Of a stretch of 64,000 nt of DNA, positions 26,974 to 34,900 are shown piece by piece. The stretch is taken from positions 26,059,002-26,123,001 of the forward strand of contig CM067570.1 in NCBI GenBank assembly GCA_034336665.1, read 5' to 3'. The notes under the pieces were generated by a model, which saw nothing but the letters and a program-made list of their open reading frames with translations, searched no databases and had not been told where the DNA came from. The DNA comes from Luscinia megarhynchos (lineage: Eukaryota > Chordata > Aves > Passeriformes > Turdidae). A program made the position numbers and the translations under genes. Numbering within the stretch: the stretch's first letter is position 1; every line of letters begins with the position of its first letter.

Positions 26974-27784
26974 TCTGCGAGCTCCTCACATCCAAGGGTG
27001 AACCTCAACGACTTCTTTTTGTTAGTTTGCCCATAAAAACCGATCCCATGCTTATGCCTTTCTACATAGAAAACACTTTTGTTTCCCCCTTTGTCTCCTA
27101 GAACAAAGGCAAGGGGGAAAAGCCTTCTGCTGAAAAGCAACAAGTCATTTCTTTTCAGGGTGTGGAACAGCAACCCCCTCCTTCCCCCCAGCAGCAAGAA
27201 CAACAGATTGAGGGCCAAATTTTTACTTTAGAACGTTACAAGAGGTATGACTGAGGTAAAAAGGAAGTTGCGAGCTGACAGAGCAGGAGCATCTCCCCAG
27301 CACACGGCCGGGCTGTAGCCGGCTGTGCGGTACTCACGTGTTGGAGCTGGAAGCAGAGGCAGCGAGCTCGGGCTCGCAGTCACCCTGCCCACGCTGCAGC
27401 CTGGCCCCGCAGCTCGAACAGCGTTTGGCCACTTCACGGCAGGGGTGGCTCTACAGACCTGGCTTCCCCTCCCTCGTGTCCGAAGCCAGGCAGGATGATT
27501 CTAGTCGGGTTGGAGTTTCTGTTCCTCAACAGGAGTAGCAGGAGAGAAGTAAGGAGACTTCTGGGGGAAGGACCCTCCTGTCCCAGCAGCGGCCTCTTTT
27601 CCAGTCCTCTCCCACTTAGCAGGTCATAAGCACCACTGGACGTAGTTTGACTGATCCTTTATGCAATGATTTTTTTTTCCAAACCTTCTGTGAGGAAGAA
27701 AAAGTTTGGGAAAGCCTCCCTTCCTCGCTCTTCAGGGAACCATTGCCCTACTCCTATGCCGAGTATCGGTCTCCTCCGCCTCCT

Positions 27785-27811
27785 GTGCGTGTGTGCATGA
27801 GTGTGTGTGTG
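27785..27811. repeat. (TG)n-rich tract just after the FZD7 stop codon
   Basis: An imperfect alternating TG tract with interruptions (gcgtg, gcatgag) starts 18 bp beyond the stop codon in the transcript direction. In the mRNA it reads as CA-rich sequence at the very beginning of the 3'UTR. Confidence 0.8.
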
Positions 27812-27828
27812 CCCGAGGGGACGGGGGC

Positions 27829-29544
27829 TCATACTGCCGTCTCGCCTTTGCTGCCCGTACTGAGTCTGTGGTAGAAGCGGCGCCAGGACTGAAGCGTTTT
27901 GCCAGACCAAATCCAGAAGCCAGTCGTGATCCCAACAATCATGGTCATGAGGTACTTGATCATGAAGACAGTGAAGTCTGGGCTCATAGGGGCAAAGTGG
28001 CTGGGGCAGGGCACAGCATACGTTTTGCAGGTCTGCAGCAGCCACGTCTTCTCCCAGGTGCCACGGAAGGCCTGCTCGTAGAAGTAGCAGGCCAGGACGA
28101 TGGTGGCAGGCACCGTGTAGAGGACGCTGAAGACCCCGATGCGCACCATCAGCTTCTCCAGCTTCTCTGTCTTTGTGCCATCGTGCTTCATGATGGTGCG
28201 GATGCGAAACAAGGACACGAAGCCAGCCAGCAGGAAGGAAGTGCCAATGAAGAGGTACACAAACAAGGGCGCCAGCACAAAGCCCCTCAGCGAGTCCACG
28301 CTGTAGATACCTACATAACACACCCCACTGAGCACGTCCCCGTCCACCTGCCCCATGGCCAAGATGGTGATGGTTTTGACAGCAGGCACAGCCCAGGCAG
28401 CCAGATGAAAATACTGGGAGTTGGCCTCAATGGCCTCATGGCCCCACTTCATGCCAGCAGCCAGGAACCAGGTGAGGGACAGGATGACCCACCAGATGGA
28501 GCTGGCCATGCCGAAGAAGTAAAGGATCATGAAGAGGATGGTGCAGCCTTCTTTCTTGGTGCCTTGGGCCACGGTGCGGTAACCATCCTCAGAGAAGCGC
28601 TCCAGACACACCACCCGCTCCTCCAGCAAGAAGCCTGCTGCGTAGGCCACTGCCACCATGAAGTAGCAGCCCGAGAGGAAGATGATGGGCCTCTCCGGGT
28701 AGCTGAAACGGCGCATATCTACCAGGTAGGTGAGCACGGTGAAGAGGGTGGAGGCACAGCAAAGCACGGACCACACGCCCACCCAGAGCCGGGCAAATCG
28801 CACCTCTGCCTCCTTGAAGTACATGAGCCCGTTGGGCCGGGCTGGCTCACAGGGGGCTCCGCAGTCCCGCTCCCCCAGGAACCGGTAGCCCAGGTAGGAG
28901 GGCACTTTGAGCTGCCGGGGGCAGGAGAAGGAGAAGCCAGAGGGTGGCTGTGGTGGGGTAAGAAAGTCAGGGAGGTAGCCAGCTGTGGGGTGGGCAGTGA
29001 CCCCCCGGCCCGCCGCACCACCAGGTCCTGGTGGGGCATCCGACGTGTTCTGCCCCACGCAGATCTCACCCGCACCGTGAACAGGGAAGTTCTCGCAGCG
29101 GAGGCGCTCCGGCCACTGGAAGCCGAACTTGTTCATGAGCGCCTCGCAGCCCTGGCGGGCCCGCTCGCAGAGGGAGCGGCAGGGTGGGATGGCCTGCTCC
29201 AGCACGGTGCACACCGGCGCGTACATGGAGCACAGGAAGAACTTCAGCTCGGGCGAGCACTGCACCTTGACCAGCGGGTAGAACTGGTGCACCTCCAGCC
29301 CTGCGTCCTCCTGGTTGGTGTGGCCCAGCAGGTTGGGCAGGATGGTCTGGTTGTAGGCGATATCCGTGCAGAGCGGGATGGAGATGGGCTGGCAGAAGCC
29401 GTGGTCCGGCACGGAGATGCCCTTCTCGCCGTGGTACTGCTGTGCCGTGGCACCCGCGGGGGTCCCCAGCAGGGCCAGCAGCGCGGCCAGCCCCAGCACG
29501 GGGCAGCGGGCGGCCGCTCCGCCGCGTTCTCCTGCAGCCCGCAT
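27829..29544 (-). CDS. FZD7: Frizzled-7 Wnt receptor, single-exon CDS
   Basis: This 571-residue seven-pass receptor binds Wnt ligands at the plasma membrane and signals through Dishevelled to the beta-catenin and planar-polarity pathways (family knowledge). The signal peptide spans residues 1-34, with likely cleavage at ATA/QQ. The Frizzled cysteine-rich domain has all ten cysteines (51, 59, 96, 105, 112, 122, 126, 133, 150, 162) and N-glycosylation sites at N65 and N166. A Gly/Pro-rich linker (about 168-205) follows, then seven hydrophobic segments at roughly 252-274, 285-306, 334-358, 377-397, 421-446, 467-489 and 523-547. KTLQSW (549-554) is the Dishevelled-binding KTxxxW motif and ETAV at the end is a PDZ ligand. 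[14 protein letters not shown] and [10 protein letters not shown] favour FZD7 over FZD2, its closest paralogue. Length is normal for FZD7 (about 570). The ATG has G at -3, and an in-frame TAA at 29577-29575 excludes an earlier in-frame start. There is no intron or frameshift. Confidence 0.97.
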   Translation of the reverse strand: MRAAGERGGAAARCPVLGLAALLALLGTPAGATAQQYHGEKGISVPDHGFCQPISIPLCTDIAYNQTILPNLLGHTNQEDAGLEVHQFYPLVKVQCSPELKFFLCSMYAPVCTVLEQAIPPCRSLCERARQGCEALMNKFGFQWPERLRCENFPVHGAGEICVGQNTSDAPPGPGGAAGRGVTAHPTAGYLPDFLTPPQPPSGFSFSCPRQLKVPSYLGYRFLGERDCGAPCEPARPNGLMYFKEAEVRFARLWVGVWSVLCCASTLFTVLTYLVDMRRFSYPERPIIFLSGCYFMVAVAYAAGFLLEERVVCLERFSEDGYRTVAQGTKKEGCTILFMILYFFGMASSIWWVILSLTWFLAAGMKWGHEAIEANSQYFHLAAWAVPAVKTITILAMGQVDGDVLSGVCYVGIYSVDSLRGFVLAPLFVYLFIGTSFLLAGFVSLFRIRTIMKHDGTKTEKLEKLMVRIGVFSVLYTVPATIVLACYFYEQAFRGTWEKTWLLQTCKTYAVPCPSHFAPMSPDFTVFMIKYLMTMIVGITTGFWIWSGKTLQSWRRFYHRLSTGSKGETAV

Positions 29545-29574
29545 CGCCGGGGGCCCGGGAGCCTCGGGGAGTCT

Positions 29575-29607
29575 TTAGAGCGGGCCGGCGCGGCGCCCCA
29601 GGGGCAT
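29575..29607 (-). other. Short upstream ORF (10 codons) before FZD7
   Basis: An ATG at 29607-29605 opens MPLGRRAGPL and stops at the TAA at 29577-29575, in the same frame as FZD7 and 30 nt before its ATG. The context is weak (C at -3, C at +4), which would favour leaky scanning. It matters only if transcription starts upstream of 29607, which the promoter layout makes likely but does not prove. Confidence 0.5.
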
Positions 29608-29946
29608 CAGCGGCCGGAGGGCGGCGGCGGGGCCCCTCGGCTGGGGCGGGAGCGCGGCCGCGGCAGGAACCGCCACCACTTTCTGCCGCGGCTCCGACGC
29701 GGCGGCGCTCGCAGAGCGGTGGCGGCGCTCCTCTCGGCCAAAGTTTCCGGAGCTGCTCTCCCCGGAGAAGGCGGCGAAGCGAAGCAGGAGACCCGCTCGT
29801 AGCCCGGCGACGGCTCCGCTCAGCGTCCCGCGGCGGCGGCGAGGCGGAGGCGCTGCTCCCTGCACGGCAGCACGGCCCCGGGGATTCGGGTTACGGCTAA
29901 ACGGATTATTACCGCGCCCGGCTGAGCCGTGTATTTTACTTCGGGG

Positions 29947-29970
29947 CTTAAATAACTTTCAAAATCCAAT
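29947..29970 (-). promoter_or_regulatory. FZD7: TATA-like element with adjacent inverted CCAAT
   Basis: The minus strand carries TATTTAAG at 29954-29947, preceded by an ATTGG (inverted CCAAT) at 29970-29966. This short AT-rich island sits inside the CpG island. If functional it would place a start site near 29915-29925 and give a 5'UTR of about 375 nt. CpG-island promoters often lack a TATA box, so this is tentative. Confidence 0.3.
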
Positions 29971-30028
29971 TACTGCGCGATCCTCCCCGCGGCTTGGCTG
30001 GGCTCCGCTCCCGGCGGAGAGCGCTGCG

Positions 30029-30070
30029 GGCTGTGCGTCCAGGATGGCTGTGCGTCCAGGACGGCCGTGC
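30029..30070. repeat. 17-bp tandem duplication upstream of FZD7
   Basis: The unit ggctgtgcgtccaggat (30029-30045) is followed directly by a copy with one change at the last base (30046-30062), then a partial third copy (ggccgtgc). It lies within the CpG island, about 490-525 bp upstream of the ATG. Confidence 0.85.
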
Positions 30071-30200
30071 CTCTCCCGGCTGGTTCGGCCGCGCTCCGCC
30101 CGCGCTCCCCGCCGGCACCGCCCGCTCCGCGGCCCCGCGCCGCGCGCAGAAAAGGCGCAGCCCCGCGCGGCCCCGCCCCCGCCGCCGGCCCCATTCACAA

Positions 30201-30310
30201 ACCGCGCCGGGGGCGGGGCCTGGCCACGCCCGCCCGCCAATCCGCGCTCCGGGGGCGGGGCATCGCTCCGCCCGCCCGCCAATCCGCGCCGGGGGGCGGG
30301 GCCGCGCGGG
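30201..30310. promoter_or_regulatory. FZD7: Tandem GC-box / CCAAT-box array in the FZD7 promoter
   Basis: A unit of about 42 bp is repeated roughly 2.6 times. GGGGCGGGG (Sp/KLF site) occurs at 30210-30218, 30252-30260 and 30293-30301, with spacings of 42 and 41 bp. CCAAT (NF-Y site) occurs at 30237-30241 and 30279-30283, exactly 42 bp apart. The intervening cgcccgcccgccaatccgcg is nearly identical in the first two units. It lies about 650-770 bp upstream of the ATG. Confidence 0.7.
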
Positions 30311-30323
30311 GGGAGGGGAGGGG
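30298..30323 (+). promoter_or_regulatory. G-quadruplex-type motif in the FZD7 promoter
   Basis: Four G tracts (30298-30301, 30308-30313, 30315-30318, 30320-30323) are separated by loops of 6, 1 and 1 nt, which matches the usual G3+N1-7 pattern. The motif is on the plus strand, which is the template strand for FZD7. Folding is predicted from the pattern only. Confidence 0.45.
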
Positions 30324-30348
30324 AGGAGCTGGCGCCGGGGGAAGAAGA

Positions 30349-30386
30349 GTTGGGAAAAAAGTTGGGAAGAACTTTTCCCATTCCCA
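30349..30386. promoter_or_regulatory. Cluster of four TGGGAA cores, two in each orientation
   Basis: TGGGAA occurs on the plus strand at 30351-30356 and 30363-30368, each inside gttgggaa. Its complement TTCCCA follows at 30375-30380 and 30381-30386. The inner pair forms a short inverted repeat with a 6-nt loop. TGGGAA is the core of RBPJ (Notch effector) and Ikaros sites and overlaps NFAT GGAAA. The base before the core is T rather than the preferred G of RBPJ sites, so binding is uncertain. Confidence 0.4.
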
Positions 30387-30505
30387 TCCCCGGCGGGCCG
30401 GGAGGAGCCGCCCGCGGCCCCCACCCCCCGCGCTGCCCCGCACAGCCGGGAAGGCGGCGCGGGGGGGGGCCGGCAGCTCGCTCAGGGTGGCCCGAGCGAA
30501 CTAAA

Positions 30506-31810
30506 ATTAACTGGCTGCTTTCTGAGCAGGCTTTGAAAATGCGAACAGCTGCCTATGCCCGGAGTTATTAAAAAGGAAGAAAAAAAAATAGAGTTAGGAA
30601 AAAAAAATACCCAAAGCAAACGGCCGGGTACATTTGTGGAATGATCCTGTTGCGTGGTTGGGATGTTCGTGTCTGAGCGCCGTCACCTCCCCAGCGTGGG
30701 GGTGTGATTTGTTATCGCAGCATGACCGTTGCTTTTTGCTGGCAGAATAAACGCTTTATTCATGCAGATCTAAGCCCGAGCTGGGGGAAGGCAGCTTTTT
30801 TTGAAACGTCCAGTGTTACCTAAGCGAAGAGGAGCAATTTTAAATCCCCATTTGCACTGCTGCGATTCCTTAGGAGACCAAATTAAACAGTGAAAAACCT
30901 TGAGTTCCTCTGTGAAAGCGCCCTGCCTGCATAGGTGGGGAGAGCCCTGTTACCGGCGTGCTAGGCCAAGCAGATCTAGAACTAGGCACCAGCACACATT
31001 TGCTCAGGGCAGCGTGGGGCTGGCAGCATAGCTGTGTTTGCCCAAGCAGCCTCTGTGCAGGCAGAGCATGAGCAGCGCAGGAGGGGTGGGCTTGACAAAA
31101 GCTCTGCAACAAGGCTTCTGCTTCTCTGGCCCATGAGAGTTTGGGCTCGCAGACTGGCTCAAGCCAAGTATTATTCAACTTACCCCATCCTTCCCTTTGA
31201 GGACAGAGATCCCTCTGAATTCTCAAATTCTTACTTTTACTCGTTTGCTCGGGGCTGTGCTTCTCTTAGCAGCTAAGCAAAGACACCAATCGGTACCATC
31301 CTCCAGGGCAGCGAAAGCGAGCAGGGTTTGGCTCAGGGAGCGCCAACAGCAATTGTCGGACAAATGTTTTCCATATCCTCTACTGCTCATGAACAATGTG
31401 TCCTCATGCCAATAAGACCATGGTGCTGCAGCTTTTGTTACATTGCTTAAGAGAAGTTGACAGTTATAAACAGGCTTGCTAAAATAAATTCACTCCTCTT
31501 AATGGAGATGTTTTTAAAAATAATACTGTGTATATAAAAAATGTGTAAGGGAAGGGCTAGCTAGTCATGGCTGCAACAGTTCCTTCTGGAAAAGAAATGT
31601 CTTTACTTTCTCAGTTAGAGCTGCTTGAGAGTGCCTTAGAGGAACTTCACTTTTTCAATTTTTTAAGGCTTTTTATCTAAATTCCTTGCTTTTTTACACC
31701 TAGTGACTTCACCTAAATAACCACCCATGGGACAAATTTACGTAAATTTGTCTACCATATTGTTTGGTTTTTGGCCATTAGTAGATTTTAATAAAATTAT
31801 TCTTTCCCTA
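30506..31810. other. 5' flank of FZD7 without a gene
   Basis: Begins with an A-rich run (about 30567-30610) at the CpG-island edge and includes the weakly CpG-retaining patch listed at 30640. No open frame of interest. Confidence 0.5.
30640..30960. promoter_or_regulatory. Possible upstream regulatory patch
   Basis: Outside the CpG island proper, this stretch keeps scattered CpGs (gttcgtgtctgagcgccgtc, gttatcgcagcatgaccg, aaacgctttattc, cctaagcgaagagg) where the surrounding sequence has few. No open frame is recognisable. Retention of CpGs is a weak hint of an unmethylated or conserved element. Confidence 0.2.
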
Positions 31811-31941
31811 GTTTTGTTGGGGGGGGGTTGATTTGGGTTGTTGGGGTTTCTTTGTTTCGTTTTTGTTTGGTTTTTTGTTCTGTATGTGTGTGTTTGGGAT
31901 TGTTTGGTTTGATTTGGTTGGTTTTGGGGGGGAGGGTGGTT
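31811..31941 (+). repeat. T/G-rich low-complexity block with G-quadruplex motif
   Basis: About 130 bp made almost only of T and G on the plus strand, including a 9-G run (31819-31827), ggg, gggg, and a second G-rich end (gggggggagggtgg). The segment 31819-31846 satisfies the G3+N1-7 quadruplex pattern. No fixed repeat unit is present. Confidence 0.75.
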
Positions 31942-34900
31942 TCCTCCTTCCCCCTTCTACTCTCCCTGGTCTTTAATAATCGCCTTAAAGCCTCTCTTTT
32001 TTGCTTATATGACTGTCTTCATCTGCAAAGTCACTTTGTGGTAGTCACTATGAAAAACACTGGATGATATGAGGTGTTTCACTGGCAGGCAATGACAATG
32101 CAGAGAAGGTAAAGCAGCCTCAAACTTTCTGCCCCATGGGTTGCTCATTCTGATTTCTGTATGTACAGAAACAAGTTCAGAGTTAGTAAACTTGTATTGC
32201 AAGAAACTGCCTCTCAGCAATGGGGAGACAGTGGCAGGAACTATTCAGACTAAGGCTGATCAAATCAAGTGGCAAGGCTTTAACTGGACATTTATTTACA
32301 AGACAAGGCAAAAGGCACCAGTGGTTCCCCCAGTTTTCTGCAGGTCCCATTTGTTAGAGTCATTCATCCAAACCATGGAATGAACAAAAAGGAAACTGGG
32401 ATCTCTGATACATGTAAAAGCATCCTTTACACTTATGAATATAATGTAGAACCTAAGTGAAGGAAAGAGGGGGGGAAAAAGTGAAATGGTAGGCAGAAAG
32501 GAAGAAGGATTATGTCCTAGATTATTTCTTAGGGAGAGAAGAGAGTAAACTTATTACATGAAATGACACCGCTAGGTCATCCCAGATGGCAGGAATGTGC
32601 AACAGGGTTTACTAAGATGGATGAAGAAAGTCTCTTGGGTATGTTACCAAATTCCAAGATTTTTTTTCCATTTAGACCCACGGGGAGATGGGAAACAATC
32701 ACTGAGAGAGGCAATGGCAGCTGCCTCAAAATGGCACACTGGGGTGTAAGAAAATCCCAGACTCCTAAGTCAGTCTAAGATATCCTGACAACGTGAAGGG
32801 GACAACAAAGAGAAGGAAAAGAAAGGAAATAAAAAAAGGAAAAAAATTTAAAAGCGGCAGCAAAATTCATGATTCTGGAACACAGAATCCATTCCAAAGA
32901 ATCCAGAACCTCTGTAAGTACCATCAGCAGCAGTTCAAACAGCAGCCTGCAAAATTACTTAAATTTCCTCCCAACAGGAGGGATCCTCATCAGCGCAGTA
33001 AGCACAGCAGCCAGGTTATCAGTCACCCAGAACAAACACGCTGCACAAGATTTTACAGCATCTGACAAGTTGTCTATTGCAACCACAGAGCAGTTCAAAA
33101 GGTTTTCTCTAAAAATCTCCTAACTGCTAATGTTCTAAGCACACTGCATGGTCTGCCAGCAGTAAACCTTCACAAGCAAAATCCTGGCAAGTCCTAGGTT
33201 CCAGAATAAATTCATAGTCTCCAGCTCTGGAGCTCTCTGACTAGACTAGTGTGCATAGGGAGGAGTTGTTAGGAACAAACAATTATCTTTATTTTACTCA
33301 GTTAAAAAATAAATCCAGTTCAACTTCCAAACTAAGTCAAAGTGAGGAGTGGCATCCCTACATGATGTCTTTTCCTGCTGTTTTAAAGCCTCCTTAGGTG
33401 GTGCCAATATAATTTTCCTTGTTTCCTATCCCATCTGATAGAAAACTCTTCCCATGGGGGGAGGGAAATCAAAACAAAACACCCCCTCCCTGCCCCACCA
33501 CTTATTTTGAGTGCCTGGGGGAGAACATTTTCAGATTGCCTGTTGCAAGGCTTTCAGTCCTCCTTGCCCTCAGAAGAACAAAGGCCATTGCTTCCCCCTT
33601 GTCCTTCCCCCCCACAGAACCTTGCTGGACCTCACCTCACTTGGCTCCTGCTAACCAGCACTGCCCATTGCCCAGTGCCACCACCTGAGCTGGAGAATTT
33701 TCCAGTTACTTTTAGTAAATAACTTCTATGACACTTTTAACCTCGACATTCTGGAGCATGCTTACATACAGCTTTACATGATCAGACAGGCTATTGAGCT
33801 AAGAACATCAAAATTTGCACTCCCTAAAGCTTAGTGGAGAAATGCCTGGAGCCTGGGGGAAAATTATGCATTTGCCTATTTTACATAATTATTTGAATAA
33901 TTAGGAATAAAATAAGTTCACAGTATTATATCTGCTTGCATTTCTATCAATCTGATAGATTAGTCTAAATTACATCTTGTCTGAGCTCATCAAAGAAATC
34001 CAGTCTTTCTGTAATGAAGGGGGAGAGCCTCATATTTCATGGGCAGGGAGTCGGAAAAGCAAATCCCTGCCCCCCACCACGAAATCTTTAATTTGAAAAT
34101 AGATGGAAGGCATAAGAAACTGAATGAAAAGAGCATATGGGGAGGGCACAGGTGACAAAAGGAAAGGGATGCTGCAGGAGGGGATGTGGCTTCCCGCATA
34201 GAGAAAGGTAAAAGCCCTTTGCATCACAGATTTATAAAACAATTATTAGTTTATGATGTAGTATCCCAAAGGATACGGGGAAGTAGCACTGTCTTCCACA
34301 GTTATGGTAAAACTGGGGGAACTTTAGAAAGCATTCACAAGGATGAGCTATCAGGCCGCTGATTGCCTTTATCTCTAAGATCCATGAATAAGAAAACAAA
34401 ACCTGATCTGCTCATCCCCCACTCAGCAGTTCATTGAGGACATCAGTTGCACTTTAACCCTTTCCATGATACTTTGAAACCCCCTGGTTTCTTTAAAAGG
34501 AATTTAATCAGAGTTTTCGGGCTGCAGAAGGCCTTTGGTGCAGAACCCAGGAAATCCCTCCCTCTGTCAGCCTCTTAGGCTGGGTGCCTTTTTAACGAGA
34601 CAAATTCTCTACTGGCAGCAGTATTGCCAGCCAGGCCCTGTCACCATTATGTCTGGGTGCGGGATACTGCAGTATGAAGACAGGAAGATTCCAGAAACAG
34701 CTGGAAAAGATTACATTTGTGTCTGCTGTCCTCTTTCCATCAGTGAGGAAGACCTTGCTTTACCAAATCTGGATGTAGCATAGGCACATGCAAACTTACT
34801 TTCTGATCCTTTGAATCTCAAAAGGTGCTTCTGACCTTTTATGACCTAGTATGTTGGCTAGACACTTTCTAGACTGCTGTAGCTGATTTTGGCCAATTCT

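Larger units (their letters stand above)
25930..27828 (-). other. FZD7: Probable FZD7 3'UTR
   Basis: The segment runs from the FZD7 stop codon to just past a minus-strand AATAAA. Its length, about 1.9 kb, fits what I recall of the long FZD7 3'UTRs in other vertebrates. It has no convincing coding content. It begins with a (TG)-rich tract next to the stop, and it contains a moderately CpG-rich stretch at about 27230-27500, a short (AC)n at 26363-26375 and a Pumilio-like UGUAUAUU in the mRNA sense at 26065-26058. The boundary is inferred from sequence signals only; no transcript was seen. Confidence 0.6.
29030..30505. promoter_or_regulatory. FZD7: CpG island over FZD7 5' end and promoter
   Basis: CpG dinucleotides and GC content are very high from the N-terminal half of the CDS through about 960 bp upstream of the ATG. 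They fall sharply to AT-rich sequence at about 30505 (cgaactaaaattaact). The island covers the signal peptide and cysteine-rich-domain codons, the 5'UTR and the proximal promoter, as is typical of developmental genes. The edges are approximate. Confidence 0.85.

Noticed and set aside
27829..29544. Assignment of the receptor to FZD2 or FZD1
   Set aside because: The mature N-terminus and first part of the cysteine-rich domain ([20 protein letters not shown]) and the short N-terminal extension fit FZD7. FZD1 has a long extra N-terminus and FZD2 differs at these positions.
27706..29802. Very long plus-strand open frame opposite FZD7
   Set aside because: It has no ATG start and no recognisable domain, and it exactly overlaps a GC-rich receptor gene on the other strand, which explains the absence of stops.
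29575..29865. Possible 96-residue upstream frame in phase with FZD7
   Set aside because: The codon at its upstream end is GTG, not ATG. The only ATG in this frame is at 29607-29605, so only the 10-codon uORF is reported.
29994..30571. Overlapping long Arg/Pro/Gly-rich open frames upstream of FZD7 on both strands
   Set aside because: These are typical products of extreme GC content in the CpG island. No frame shows a domain or conserved-looking motif.
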